The position numbers and the translations under genes are program-made. 64,000 bases of DNA from Nitrobacter sp047149785 (GTDB lineage Bacteria > Pseudomonadota > Alphaproteobacteria > Rhizobiales > Xanthobacteraceae), in assembly GCF_047149785.1 (NCBI RefSeq), contig NZ_BAAGBE010000001.1:3472001-3536000 (forward strand), written 5' to 3'. Under the pieces are notes generated by a model. That model made no database searches and was not told the DNA's origin. It saw only the letters and a list, made by a program, of their open reading frames with translations. Positions 1 to 9,211 of the stretch are shown here, one piece after another (positions within the stretch are counted from its first letter, which is position 1; every line of letters begins with the position of its first letter).

Positions 1-207
1 CAGCAGATCGGTCAACTGCGCGATCTTGGCATTGAGCTGGTCCAGCGCCTTGTCCTTGCCGGAGACTTCCTGCGACAGGAAGAACTGCACGACCAGAAAC
101 ACCGACAGCAGGAAGACGATCGCGAGCACCAGCGTCGAGAGGGCGTCGACGAATCCCGGCCAGTAGTTGAAGCCGCTCTCGTTTCTGCGGGTGCGCGCAA
201 GGGCCAT
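1..207 (-). CDS. Peptidoglycan-binding OmpA/MotB-like protein, N-terminal part (runs off the left edge)
   Basis: Only the first 69 codons are in the window. They read MALARTRRNESGFNYWPGF and continue into one hydrophobic helix (about residues 20-45), then the start of a helical, coiled-coil-like region. This is the usual start of proteins with a cytoplasmic tail, one membrane helix and a periplasmic OmpA/MotB-type peptidoglycan-binding domain; the C-terminal domain would lie outside the window. It starts 12 bp after the stop of the MotA/TolQ-like gene on the same strand, so the two probably form one operon and a proton-driven channel plus wall anchor, as MotA-MotB do. The family call rests on the N-terminus and the partner gene. 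Confidence 0.7.
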   Translation of the reverse strand, partial: MALARTRRNESGFNYWPGFVDALSTLVLAIVFLLSVFLVVQFFLSQEVSGKDKALDQLNAKIAQLTDLL

Positions 208-219
208 CTTTCTTTGCTC

Positions 220-1293
220 TCAGGCTTCGGCCCCGGCCGCGGGCGACGCCGGGCGCGAGGCGGCCGCCGGAGGCAGGGAGACCGCTGCCGTGAGTTCTTC
301 TCCCGTCTGCTGTGCGAGAAGCTCCAGCAGTTTCCTGATCTCGCGGTTCTGCTCGCCCTGTTCGTCGGCCCATTCGCGGATCATCTGCTGTTCGGTCCGC
401 ATGTGGCTGACGAGCCCCTGGATGGCTTCCGCGAGGCCGGCCATCGCGGCGGTTGTATCCTTGCCGGATCCCGTCTCCGCCACTGTGACGCGAAGCCGCT
501 CGATCGCCGTCTTTATCTCGGCGGCCGGATCGGCGCGGGTCTCGCTGCTATACTCGCGAACGGTGGTGGCGAGCCAGTCCTCCAGGTCGGTATAGAAGCG
601 GTTCTGCGCCTGGCTGGATTGCAGGTCGAGAAAGCCCAGGATCAGCGATCCGGCGAGGCCGAACAGCGACGACGAAAAGGAGATGCCCATGCCGCCGAGC
701 GGCGCGGCGAGGCCTTCCTTCAGCGTGTCGAACAGCGATCCGGCGTCGCCGCCGACCTTCAGACCGTCGATTACCTTGCCGACCGAGCCGACGGTTTCGA
801 TCAGGCCCCAGAACGTGCCGAGCAGACCGAGGAACACCAGAAGGCCCGTCATGTAGCGGGAGATGTCGCGGGCCTCGTCGAGCCGGGTGGCGACGGAATC
901 GAGCAGATGCCGCATGGTCTGCTGCGAGATCGACATGCGACCGGCGTGTTCGTCCCCGAGAATCGCGGCCATCGGCGCCAGCAGCCGGGGCTTCCGGGCG
1001 GGCCCCGCCCGGCCCGGGCTGGCGATGCGGAAACTGTTGACCCATGCGATCTCGGGATAAAGCCGGATCACCTGCCGGAATGCGAAAATGATTCCGATCG
1101 CCAGCACCGCGGCGATCAGCGCGTTGAGGCCGGGATTGGCGAAGAAAGCCAGGACGATCTGCTTGTAGAGCACCACCGTCACCAGGGCGCACAACACGAC
1201 GAACACCAGCATGCGCACCAGGAATATCCGGGGCGGCGACAGCTTGGTCAGTTCGATCTCCGGTGCGGAGCGGGGGGTCGTGCCTTGCGCCAT
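220..1293 (-). CDS. MotA/TolQ/ExbB-family proton channel protein
   Basis: The protein has 357 residues. Four hydrophobic segments fit the family: about 22-45, 50-72, a Gly-rich MotA/TolQ helix at about 145-170 (LLVFLGLLGTFWGLIETVG) and another at about 195-225. A large cytoplasmic loop lies between helices 2 and 3, and the C-terminus is charged and coiled-coil-like, with an Ala/Pro tail. It is longer than TolQ and lacks the flagellar context of MotA. The next gene on the strand encodes an OmpA/MotB-like partner, so the likely role is the stator or energiser half of a proton-motive envelope complex. A separate canonical tolQ lies at 29666, so this is not the Tol-Pal channel. Its substrate or mechanical target is unknown. 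Confidence 0.8.
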   Translation of the reverse strand: MAQGTTPRSAPEIELTKLSPPRIFLVRMLVFVVLCALVTVVLYKQIVLAFFANPGLNALIAAVLAIGIIFAFRQVIRLYPEIAWVNSFRIASPGRAGPARKPRLLAPMAAILGDEHAGRMSISQQTMRHLLDSVATRLDEARDISRYMTGLLVFLGLLGTFWGLIETVGSVGKVIDGLKVGGDAGSLFDTLKEGLAAPLGGMGISFSSSLFGLAGSLILGFLDLQSSQAQNRFYTDLEDWLATTVREYSSETRADPAAEIKTAIERLRVTVAETGSGKDTTAAMAGLAEAIQGLVSHMRTEQQMIREWADEQGEQNREIRKLLELLAQQTGEELTAAVSLPPAAASRPASPAAGAEA

Positions 1294-1784
1294 GAGCGAG
1301 CTTGTTCATCCGTGAGGAGAGAGGCCGAGAGTCGCGACGGGCCGCATTATGCCACGGTGTCGCAGGCAAAAAATAGCTGATCCACCGGTTTTGCGGCCCG
1401 CGCGCGAAGCGGGTATCTTTTTGTCCGTCGGTAGGCGAGGACGATGCGCGCGGCTTCGCGCCCGGCATGCTCCGGCCGCGCGTTGCCGTACGCGGCGCAA
1501 CGTCGCATGTTGCGGCCCCGCATCTGCTTACTTTTTTCCTTCGATCGGCATGGAACCCGGCTCACGACCGTGTGAATCTGAAAAACACAAGTGCCGTCAA
1601 CCCCATGACCTTTGTGTGACATTGCGCCGCCGCGACCGGTTATTGCATCGCAGGTGGTGCCGTCTAAGCTGAGCCGATCAGACATCGCACGGATTCGCGC
1701 ATGATTCCGCAAAGCGTCGCGCTTCGTGGAATGCGGTCCTCAGCGCTCCGCACACCTACCGCATCACGGGGTCTCCAGGTTTCA
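1294..1784. other. Intergenic region between divergent genes, no gene seen
   Basis: This 490-bp stretch separates the minus-strand channel operon from the plus-strand efflux operon, so promoters for both must lie here. No open frame in it looks coding. A longer in-frame start for the efflux gene at 1701 is possible but lacks a clear ribosome-binding site. I could not pick a convincing -35/-10 pair or regulator site. Confidence 0.5.
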
Positions 1785-2993
1785 ATGCCAAGTATGAATA
1801 GACGACTGACGTCCGTCGCTGTTTTGATCGCCGGATTGTCGCCGCTCCTTGGCGGCTGCAACGAGCCGACCGCGGCGGAAGCTTCGACCGGCGCGGTCAC
1901 TCCCGAAGTCAGCGTCGTCACGGTGGTTCCGAAACCCCACGCGATGGTGCGCGAGTTGCCGGGCCGGATCGCGCCGCTGCGCGTTGCCGAGGTGCGTCCG
2001 CGTGTTTCCGGCATTATCACCAAGCGCCTGTTCACGCAGGGCGGCGAGGTCAAGGCCGGCGATCCGCTGTATCAGATCGATCCCAAACCGTTCGCGGTCG
2101 AAGTACAGGCAGCGGAGGCGGCGCTGGCGAAGGCCGATGCCGTATTCGAGCAGGCGTCCCACCATGCGAGGCGCATCGCGCAACTGACCGCCCGGCACGC
2201 CACGTCCGAGGCCGAAAACGAGAAAGCGATCGCCAGCATGCGTCAGGCGGAGGCTGATGTCGCCGGCCGCAAGGCCGACCTCGCCCGGGCGCGGCTGCAT
2301 CTCGATTACACGACGATTCGCGCTCCCATCGACGGCGTCGTCGGCGCCGCCCAGGTGACCGAGGGCGCGCTGGTCGTCCAGAACGAGACGGCCAGCCTCA
2401 CGACGGTGCAGCAACTCGACACGATCTACGCCGACTTCACCCAATCGGTGAGCGAACTCAACAGTCTGCGCCGCGCGTTCGAGACCGGCGACCTGGAGCG
2501 CATCGCGCCGGACGCGGCCAAAGTCCGCCTCGTGCTCGACGATGGATCGCTCTACCCGCTGCCCGGAAAATTCCTGTTTTCCGAAGCCAAGGTCGATGCC
2601 TCGACCGGGCAGGTGACGCTGCGCGGCGAATTCCCGAATCCGAAGCGCGAGCTTTTGCCGGGCATGTACGTCCGCGTGCTGCTGGAGCAGGGCGTCGATC
2701 GCGATGCGATCGCCGTTCCGCAGCAGGCGGTGCAGCGCGACTCCGGCGGCGGCAGCGAGGTCTTTGTCGTCCGGGACGACGGCCGCGTGATCGCGCGCCC
2801 GATCCGGACCGCTTTCGTCCAGGACGGCCTGTCGATGGTGAGCCAGGGGCTCAAGGCCGGCGACCGCGTCGTGGTCGAGGGCTTCCAGAAATTCACAGCC
2901 GGCGACAAGGTTCGCGCCGTGATGTGGGCGGAAGCCGATGCGTCGCGGGAGACCGGCGCGCTGCCGGGCGAGACCGCATCCGCCCGGCGGTAG
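1785..2993 (+). CDS. RND efflux periplasmic adaptor (membrane fusion) protein
   Basis: This is the periplasmic adaptor of a tripartite RND pump, AcrA/MexA class. From the chosen start the protein begins MPSMNRRLTSVAVLIAGL and reaches a lipobox-like LLGGC, so it is probably a lipoprotein anchored in the inner membrane. Biotinyl-lipoyl-like halves flank an alpha-helical hairpin (the VQAAEAALAKADAVFEQA region), followed by beta-barrel and membrane-proximal domains. About 400 residues is normal. The start at 1785 (or 1794) puts the signal peptide at the N-terminus; the frame is open back to 1701, but that extension looks unlike a signal sequence. The pump gene follows after 6 bp, so the two are cotranscribed. 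No regulator or outer-membrane channel gene is adjacent. Confidence 0.88.
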   Translation: MPSMNRRLTSVAVLIAGLSPLLGGCNEPTAAEASTGAVTPEVSVVTVVPKPHAMVRELPGRIAPLRVAEVRPRVSGIITKRLFTQGGEVKAGDPLYQIDPKPFAVEVQAAEAALAKADAVFEQASHHARRIAQLTARHATSEAENEKAIASMRQAEADVAGRKADLARARLHLDYTTIRAPIDGVVGAAQVTEGALVVQNETASLTTVQQLDTIYADFTQSVSELNSLRRAFETGDLERIAPDAAKVRLVLDDGSLYPLPGKFLFSEAKVDASTGQVTLRGEFPNPKRELLPGMYVRVLLEQGVDRDAIAVPQQAVQRDSGGGSEVFVVRDDGRVIARPIRTAFVQDGLSMVSQGLKAGDRVVVEGFQKFTAGDKVRAVMWAEADASRETGALPGETASARR

Positions 2994-2999
2994 CCGACC

Positions 3000-5900
3000 A
3001 TGCCGGCTTTCTTCATCGACCGGCCGGTCTTTGCATGGGTGATCGCGCTGTTCATTTGCCTGATCGGCGCGATCTCGATTCCCCTTCTGGCGGTGGCGCA
3101 GTATCCGATCATCGCGCCGCCCTCGATCTCGATCTCGACCGCCTATCCCGGCGCGTCGCCACAGAACCTCTACAACAGCGTCACGCGCCTGATCGAGGAG
3201 CAGCTCAACGGCGCCTCCGGCATCCTCAGTTTCGAATCGACCAGCGACTCCCTGGGGCAGGTCGAGATCACCGCGTATTTCGTTCCCGGCACCCAACTCG
3301 ACATGGCGTCGGTGGACGTGCAGAACCGGATCAAGCGCATCGAGGCGCGGCTGCCGGCCGTCGTGCTGAAGGAAGGCATCCTGGTCGAGGAAGCCTCCAG
3401 CGACACGTTGCAGATCATCACGCTGCGCTCGACCGACAACAGCCTCGACGAGGTCGGCCTCGGCGATTTCATGATGCGCAACGTCATCGGCGAGATCCGC
3501 CGCCTTCCCGGCGTCGGCCGCGCCACGCTGTTTTCCACTGAACGTTCGCTGCGCATCTGGATCGATCCCGAGAAGCTGGTCGGCTACGACCTGACATCGG
3601 ACGACGTCACCAAGGCGATTGCGGCGCAGAACGCGCAAGTGGCCTCGGGCAGCATCGGCGCGCCGCCGAGCCGGGCCGGGCAGCAAACCGCGGCGCTGGT
3701 CCTGGTGAGGGGGCAGCTCACCACGCCGGAGGAATTCGGCTCCATCGTACTGCGCGCCAACCGCGACGGCTCCACGGTGCGGCTGCGCGACGTGGCGCGG
3801 ATCGAGGTCGGCGGCATGGATTACCGCTTCACCACCCGTCTCAACGGCAAGCCGACCGCAGGCCTGTCGGTGATGCTCGCGCCGGGCTCCAACGCGCTTG
3901 CCACCGCAAGCGCGGTCAGAGCCAAGATGAAGGAATTGTCGAAGTTCTTTCCGGCGACCATCGCCTACGACATTCCTTACGACATCACGCCGGTGGTGGA
4001 GGCCTCGATCGAAAAGGTCGTCCATACCCTGATCGAGGCGGTGGTGCTGGTGTTCCTCGTGATGTTCCTGTTTTTGCAGAACATCCGCTACACCCTCATT
4101 CCGACCATCGTGGTGCCGGTGGCGCTGCTCGGCACCTGTTCGGTGCTGCTGGCCGCGGGCTATTCCATCAACATGCTGACGATGTTCGGCATGGTGCTTG
4201 CGATCGGCATTCTGGTCGACGACGCCATCGTCGTGGTCGAGAACGTCGAACGCATCATGGCGGAAGAGGGCCTGCCGCCGAAGGAGGCCGCGCGCAAGGC
4301 GATGTCGCAGATCACGAGCGCCATCGTCGGCATCACGCTGGTGCTGATGGCGGTGTTCGTGCCGATGGCGTTCTTTCCGGGCTCGGTCGGCATCATCTAC
4401 CGGCAGTTCTCCATCACCGTGGTCGCGGCGATCGGCTTCTCCGCCCTGATGGCGTTGTCGCTGACGCCGGCGCTCTGCGCCACGCTGCTGAAACCGGTCG
4501 AGGCCGGGCACGGCCACGCGCGCAAGGGCGTGTTCGGCTGGTTCAATCGCACCCTCGACGGCGTGCGCGGCCGCTATGTCTCGACTGTCGGCTGGTCGCT
4601 GAAGCGGACTGGACGGCTGATGCTGATCTACGCGGTCCTGGTGGGTGTTCTCGCCTTCGCATTCGTCCGCCTGCCTGCCGGCTTCGTGCCGGTGGACGAC
4701 CAGGGGTTCATCACGACGGACGTGCAGACGCCGTCGGATTCGTCGCACGGCCGGACCGAAGCGGCGGTCGAGGCGGTCGAGACATATCTGGCCAAGCGGC
4801 CCGGGATTGAGGACGTCACCTTCCTCACCGGCTTCGCCTATTCGGGACAGGGCATGAACACGGCGCAGGCGTTCATCACCCTGAAGGACTGGTCGGAACG
4901 GCCGGAGAAGGATTCCGCCGCCAATATCGTGGCCGACATCAATCGCGATCTGTCATCGCTGCGCGACGCCAAGATCACCGCGCTGCAGCCGCCGCCGATC
5001 GACAACCTCGGCAATTCCTCGGGCTTCAGCTTCCGCCTGCAGGATCGCGGCCAGAAGGGCTATGCGGCGCTGATGCAGGCGACCAAACAGTTGGTCGCGG
5101 AGGCCAATGCCAGCCCGGTTCTGCAGAACGTCTATGTCGAAGGCCTGCCGCCGGCGCCGCTGGTCAATCTCGTGATCGACCGTGAGAAGGCCAGCGCGCT
5201 CGGGGTCACGTTCGAGGCCATCAACGACACCATGTCGACCAATCTCGGATCCACCTACGTCAACGACTTCCCCAACCGCGGACGGATGCAGCGCGTGATC
5301 GTGCAGGCGGACCGCGACGGCCGCACCACGGCTGACGATATCCTCAACTACAATGTCAAGAACAGCAGCGGACGGCTGGTGCCGTTCTCGTCGTTCGCCT
5401 CGATCGAATGGTCGAAGGGACCGACGCAGATCGTCGGCTTCAACTACTATCCGGCCATGCGCATCACCGGAGAGGCGCGGCCGGGCTACACGTCAGGCGA
5501 CGCCATCGCCGAGGTCGAGCGGCTCGCGAGCCGGCTGCCGCGCGGTTTCGGCTACGAGTGGACCGGCCAGTCGTTGCAGGAAAAACTGTCGGGCTCGCTG
5601 GCGCCGTTCCTGCTCGCGCTCTCGGCGCTGGTGGTGTTCCTCTGTCTTGCCGCGCTCTACGAGAGCTGGATCATTCCGCTGGCCGTGCTGCTGACGGTGC
5701 CACTCGGCATCTGCGGCGCGGTCATCGCGGCCAGCGCGCGGGGCCTGGCCAACGACGTCTATTTCACCGTCGGGATCGTCACCATCATCGGCCTGGCCGC
5801 GAAGGACGCCATTCTCATCATCGAGTTCGCCAAGGATTTGCGCGCGCAGGGCAAGCCGCTGATCGAATCGACGGTCGAGGCCTGCGCGCTGCGCTTCCGT

Positions 5901-6161
5901 CCCATCCTGATGACCGGCCTCGCCTTCGTCTGCGGCGTGCTGCCGATGGTGGTCGCGCAGGGAGCGGGCGGCGCGAGCCAGCAGGCGCTCGGCACCAGCG
6001 TGATGGGCGGCATGATTGCGGTGGTGGTGCTGGCGCTGCTGATGGTGCCGGTGTTCTTCGTCGCCGTGATGCGCGTGCTCGCACGCGACAAAAGCGGATT
6101 GGAGCCGGCGGGCGAGCCTGAAATCCACGGGCCGCCGGCGCCGCTGCGCCCGGCGGAGTAA
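3000..6161 (+). CDS. RND multidrug efflux transporter, HAE1 (AcrB/MexB) family
   Basis: At 1053 residues this is a full-length hydrophobe/amphiphile efflux RND permease. The proton-relay aspartates are present at residues 407 and 408 (GILVDDAIVV), the same numbering as AcrB, and the matching lysine is K935 in TM10 (GLAAKDAILIIEFAKD). The N-terminus MPAFFIDRPVFAWVIAL is the usual first helix. Twelve membrane segments and two large periplasmic loops are implied by the hydrophobic pattern. It would exchange protons for drugs, detergents or other amphiphiles together with the adaptor encoded 6 bp upstream, recruiting a TolC-like channel from elsewhere. The substrate range cannot be read from sequence. 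Confidence 0.93.
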   Translation: MPAFFIDRPVFAWVIALFICLIGAISIPLLAVAQYPIIAPPSISISTAYPGASPQNLYNSVTRLIEEQLNGASGILSFESTSDSLGQVEITAYFVPGTQLDMASVDVQNRIKRIEARLPAVVLKEGILVEEASSDTLQIITLRSTDNSLDEVGLGDFMMRNVIGEIRRLPGVGRATLFSTERSLRIWIDPEKLVGYDLTSDDVTKAIAAQNAQVASGSIGAPPSRAGQQTAALVLVRGQLTTPEEFGSIVLRANRDGSTVRLRDVARIEVGGMDYRFTTRLNGKPTAGLSVMLAPGSNALATASAVRAKMKELSKFFPATIAYDIPYDITPVVEASIEKVVHTLIEAVVLVFLVMFLFLQNIRYTLIPTIVVPVALLGTCSVLLAAGYSINMLTMFGMVLAIGILVDDAIVVVENVERIMAEEGLPPKEAARKAMSQITSAIVGITLVLMAVFVPMAFFPGSVGIIYRQFSITVVAAIGFSALMALSLTPALCATLLKPVEAGHGHARKGVFGWFNRTLDGVRGRYVSTVGWSLKRTGRLMLIYAVLVGVLAFAFVRLPAGFVPVDDQGFITTDVQTPSDSSHGRTEAAVEAVETYLAKRPGIEDVTFLTGFAYSGQGMNTAQAFITLKDWSERPEKDSAANIVADINRDLSSLRDAKITALQPPPIDNLGNSSGFSFRLQDRGQKGYAALMQATKQLVAEANASPVLQNVYVEGLPPAPLVNLVIDREKASALGVTFEAINDTMSTNLGSTYVNDFPNRGRMQRVIVQADRDGRTTADDILNYNVKNSSGRLVPFSSFASIEWSKGPTQIVGFNYYPAMRITGEARPGYTSGDAIAEVERLASRLPRGFGYEWTGQSLQEKLSGSLAPFLLALSALVVFLCLAALYESWIIPLAVLLTVPLGICGAVIAASARGLANDVYFTVGIVTIIGLAAKDAILIIEFAKDLRAQGKPLIESTVEACALRFRPILMTGLAFVCGVLPMVVAQGAGGASQQALGTSVMGGMIAVVVLALLMVPVFFVAVMRVLARDKSGLEPAGEPEIHGPPAPLRPAE

Positions 6162-6215
6162 CGCGGAGCGATCCGGGTGAGCGGGCTACCCTCGAACGAT
6201 CGTCCGTAACCCCTT

Positions 6216-6300
6216 GACGTCATTGCGAGGCGCACCGCGCCGAAGCAATCCAGAAGCCACAAGAAAGAGCTGGATTGCTTCGCTTCGCTCGCAATGACGC
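6216..6300. repeat. Palindromic REP-like element
   Basis: The outer arms GACGTCATTGCGAG and CTCGCAATGACGC are inverted, with inner GAAGCAATCCAG / CTGGATTGCTTC arms. The whole folds into a long hairpin between the converging ends of the RND gene and suhB and may act as a bidirectional terminator. A half copy lies at about 9163-9187. The core is common in intergenic regions of Bradyrhizobium relatives. Confidence 0.75.
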
Positions 6301-6312
6301 ATATTTTTATTA

Positions 6313-7101
6313 TCACAACGGCCTGATGATCCTCACCAGTTCGCCGTGGACGAACTCGTTGCCGCAGATCACGTCGCCGGTCACAAGCGGATCGTCATCG
6401 CCCTGGATGCCGCTGACGATGCCGCCGGCCTCGCGCACGATGATCTGTCCGCCCGCGATGTCCCACGGTTGCAGGTTGCGTTCCCAGTAGCCGTCGAGAC
6501 GTCCGGCCGCGACATAAACCAGATCGAGCGAGGCCGCGCCGAAGCGGCGCAGGCCCGCCACCTTGGGCTGAAGGGCCGCCATTTCCCGCCGCGATAGTTC
6601 GTGGTCGCCGCGTCCGATGTGCGGCAGGCCGCAGGCGATGACGCAATCGTTCATCTGGCGCCGCCCGGCCACGCGCAGCCGCTGGTCGTTGAGAAATGCG
6701 CCCTTGCCGCGCTCGGCGGTATAGAGTTCGTCGGTCGCCGGATTGTAGACCAGCCCCGCGATCAGCACGCCGTCGCGCTGCAGGCCGATCGAGATGCCGA
6801 AATGCGGAATGCCGTGCAGGAAATTGGTGGTGCCGTCGAGCGGATCGACGATCCAGGTGTGGCTCTTGTCCGTGCCCTCGCGGTTGCCGCCTTCCTCGCC
6901 GAAAAAGCCGTAGCCGGGCCGCGCCTTGCTGAGATCCTCGTAAATGATTTCCTCGGCGCGCTTGTCGGCGAGGCTGACGAAATTCGCCGGTCCCTTCAGC
7001 GACACCTGAAGATTTTCGATCTCGCCGAGATCCCGTTTCAGGCTGCGGCCCGCGCGGCGCGCGGCCTTGACCATGACGTTCATGAGGGCGGATTGCAGCA
7101 T
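6313..7101 (-). CDS. suhB: Inositol monophosphatase family protein (SuhB-like)
   Basis: The 262-residue protein carries both signature motifs of the Mg2+-dependent inositol monophosphatase fold: WIVDPLDGTTNF near residue 83 and WDIAGG near residue 213, plus the upstream metal ligand in FFGEEGG. It should hydrolyse inositol-1-phosphate or related sugar phosphates; SuhB homologues also act in rRNA transcription in E. coli, but that role cannot be inferred here. Length is normal. It is the last gene of the minus-strand run tkt-gap-pgk-fba-thiE-Sel1-suhB, separated from the Sel1 gene by about 60 bp. Confidence 0.9.
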   Translation of the reverse strand: MLQSALMNVMVKAARRAGRSLKRDLGEIENLQVSLKGPANFVSLADKRAEEIIYEDLSKARPGYGFFGEEGGNREGTDKSHTWIVDPLDGTTNFLHGIPHFGISIGLQRDGVLIAGLVYNPATDELYTAERGKGAFLNDQRLRVAGRRQMNDCVIACGLPHIGRGDHELSRREMAALQPKVAGLRRFGAASLDLVYVAAGRLDGYWERNLQPWDIAGGQIIVREAGGIVSGIQGDDDPLVTGDVICGNEFVHGELVRIIRPL

Positions 7102-7163
7102 GATTTCGGCTCGGAATGAAGGGTGCGGATTGGGTGCCCTGCGCCAACGCCCCCGTCAAGGCA

Positions 7164-8231
7164 TCATTTGATTCCGAGCCATTTGCGGGCGGCGTCCTGG
7201 GCCTTGGCGCGCTCTTCAGGCGTCGCCTGCGCCAGCGCCTCGTCGAGCTGCAAATCGCCCTTGCCGGCGGTTTTCGCAACGATATGCCATTTCAGGCCTT
7301 CGACCTTGTCCACCGGCGCGCCCATGCCGAACACGAGGACGTGCGCGAGACGATTCTGCGCGATCGCGCTGTTCTGCCTGGCGGCCTTGCGCAGCAGCGA
7401 TACCGCGGCCGCCTCGTTCTTCTCGGTGCCGGTGCCGTTGAACAGCGCGATCGCATACTCGACCTCGGCGTCGACGTTGCCGGCCAGCGAGGCCGCCTGC
7501 AGCAGGCGCACCGACTTGTAGAGATTTTTTTCGACGCCGGTGCCCTCCTTGTAGAACGTCGCCAGCGCATATTGCGCTTCCGGGTTGCCGGCATCGGCGG
7601 CGAAGCGCAGCAATTCGGCGGCGCGCTTGAAATCCTGCGGCAGCGTCTGTCCGTCCATGTAGAGCAGCGCAAGATTATAGGCAGCCTTGGGCTCCCCGAG
7701 CTTGGCCGACGAGGCCAGCAATTTCACGGCCGCCTCCTTGTCGGGTGGGCTGCCGCGCCCGCTGATCCGAAGCATGGCGAGTGCGAACATCGCTTCGCGG
7801 TCGCCGAGATCGGCTGCGCGCTGGTACCACTCGATCGCCTTGCCGTAGTCGCGCTTGATGCCCATCGAGTTGGCGTAGAGCACGCCAAGCATGGTCATGG
7901 CGGCAGGGTCCTTGTTGTCCTGCGCCCGCTTCATCGCGAGATCGAAAGCGGTCTTGTACAAGCCGCGCTGATAGGCGCCGTAGACCAGATCGACGTTCGG
8001 ATTGTCGGGAGCCGGCGCGTCGGCCTTGGCGTCCGCCGCAGGCGCCGGCTTCGCGGGTTTCGCGGCCTCCTTCGGCGGCGGGGGCTTGATGGTCTTTGTC
8101 CTGACGCTCCTGCTCGCCTTGGGCGGCGCATCGGTCGGCGTCAACTGGAGCTGCGCCAGCGCGCTTCCTCCGAGCATGAGAACGCCCGCGACAACGGCGA
8201 GGGGACGGGCGGCAGGATGCAGGACAATCAT
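7164..8231 (-). CDS. Exported Sel1-repeat (TPR-like) protein
   Basis: The N-terminus is a signal peptide (VAVVAGVLMLGGSALAQ, cleavage near residue 27). A Pro/Ala/Lys-rich linker follows to about residue 75, then a series of Sel1-like repeats of about 36 residues (AMTMLGVLYANSMGI, AMFALAMLRISGRGS, AAYNLALLYMDGQTL, AQYALATFYKEGTGV and so on). Such solenoids bind other proteins and often act in envelope or signalling scaffolds. Its start overlaps the stop of the thiE-like gene by 4 bp (ATGA), so the two are translationally coupled. The partner is unknown. Confidence 0.85.
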   Translation of the reverse strand: MIVLHPAARPLAVVAGVLMLGGSALAQLQLTPTDAPPKASRSVRTKTIKPPPPKEAAKPAKPAPAADAKADAPAPDNPNVDLVYGAYQRGLYKTAFDLAMKRAQDNKDPAAMTMLGVLYANSMGIKRDYGKAIEWYQRAADLGDREAMFALAMLRISGRGSPPDKEAAVKLLASSAKLGEPKAAYNLALLYMDGQTLPQDFKRAAELLRFAADAGNPEAQYALATFYKEGTGVEKNLYKSVRLLQAASLAGNVDAEVEYAIALFNGTGTEKNEAAAVSLLRKAARQNSAIAQNRLAHVLVFGMGAPVDKVEGLKWHIVAKTAGKGDLQLDEALAQATPEERAKAQDAARKWLGIK

Positions 8232-8932
8232 CCGGCGTCACCTCCCTGTCCGGCTGCGTTCGCGGGCATCGCCCGGTCGCCTTGCGAACCGTGACCATGC
8301 CTGATCGCCTGCGCGACATCTATCAGTGCCGACTCCGCGCCGCGCGGATCGTTCCAGACGAGGTCGCCCGCAAGAATGAAATCCGCGCCGGACGCGGCGA
8401 AGGTCCGCGCCTCGTCCAGGCTTGCGGCGTAGCCGACGCAGGGCGGTTCGAACAGTTCGGCCCACCAGGCCAGCCGGTCCGCGATCGCATCCGAGGACGG
8501 CCGCTCGCCGGCTTTGTCCGGCTCGCCGAACAGCACGTAGTCGGCGCCGGCCTCGCCCGCGATCATCGAGTCATGGCGCGTCGACAGCCCGCCCGCGCCG
8601 GCGATGCGATCGGGTTTCAGCGTCGGCAGCGCCTCCTGCAATGCCGCGATGCCGGTGAGATGCGCGCCGTCGGCGCCGGAGCGTGCGACCAGATCGGCGT
8701 GACCCTCGAGCAGGAGCGCCGCGCCGCCGGCCTGGATCACGGGCGCCAGCGCCTTGATGCGCGAGATCAGCGCGCGCGGATCGGAAGGGGACAGACGCAG
8801 CAGGACGGCTGCGACGTCGGCGGCGGCGAGCAGCGCGGCAAGCCGTGCCGCTACTGGCGACGGGTCGACGACGACCGGCGTCGCGAGATAGATTCGCGGG
8901 AGCGGTCGGGACGGCGCGACTTTCGGCGACAT
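8228..8932 (-). CDS. thiE: Thiamine phosphate synthase-like protein
   Basis: The 234-residue protein matches the ThiE/TenI TIM-barrel family: IYLATPVVVD at the start, GADGAHLTG as the degenerate counterpart of the family DGxHLGQ motif, and a late ADYVLFGEPDK segment. ThiE joins the HMP-pyrophosphate and thiazole phosphate halves of thiamine. Several active-site motifs are looser than in textbook ThiE, and the other thi genes are not nearby, so a TenI-like or reduced-activity member is possible. The C-terminal tail after residue 210 is Gly/Ala/Arg-rich and probably disordered. It is coupled to the Sel1 gene through a 4-bp overlap. Confidence 0.72.
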   Translation of the reverse strand: MSPKVAPSRPLPRIYLATPVVVDPSPVAARLAALLAAADVAAVLLRLSPSDPRALISRIKALAPVIQAGGAALLLEGHADLVARSGADGAHLTGIAALQEALPTLKPDRIAGAGGLSTRHDSMIAGEAGADYVLFGEPDKAGERPSSDAIADRLAWWAELFEPPCVGYAASLDEARTFAASGADFILAGDLVWNDPRGAESALIDVAQAIRHGHGSQGDRAMPANAAGQGGDAG

Positions 8933-8995
8933 CTGAAGCCTGAACCTTTTGAGCGTTTCAGATGATGAAGAAACGCATCGTCGAGCACTGCGAAA

Positions 8996-9127
8996 CTCCC
9001 TCTCCCGCTTGCGGGCCGCGCCGCGAGCAACGCTGAGAGGGTTAGGGAGGGGGCAATGAAGAGGCCCCCACCCGACCGGCTTCGCTGCGCTTCGCCGGTC
9101 GGCCTCCCCCGCAAGCGGGAGAGGTGA
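8996..9127. repeat. Inverted-repeat element with CTCCCGCTTGCGGG ends
   Basis: It begins CTCCCTCTCCCGCTTGCGGG and ends CCCGCAAGCGGGAGAGG, with an inner hairpin GACCGGC...GCCGGTC. It lies between fba and thiE. Related copies are at about 18101-18152, 23092-23230 and 23902-24037. No coding sense was seen in it. Confidence 0.75.
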
Positions 9128-9162
9128 CGAGTTACTCGTTGCAATTCAATGCGAACTGGGCG

Positions 9163-9187
9163 TGCTTCGCTGCGCTCGCAATGACGG
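9163..9187. repeat. Half copy of the GTCATTGCGAG palindromic element
   Basis: The stretch TGCTTCGCTGCGCTCGCAAT followed by GACGG matches one arm of the element at 6216-6300. It lies just downstream of the aldolase stop codon. Confidence 0.55.
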
Positions 9188-9211
9188 CGAAATCAGGTCC
9201 GTGCGGAAAGC

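Noticed and set aside
1782..4748. Open frame of 988 codons on the minus strand
   Set aside because: It is antisense to the RND adaptor and pump genes, His/Arg/Asp-rich and domain-free, as long antisense frames are in GC-rich DNA.
8933..9211. TPP riboswitch near the thiE-like gene
   Set aside because: The region is filled by a palindromic repeat and shows no CTGAGA-type thi-box sequence.
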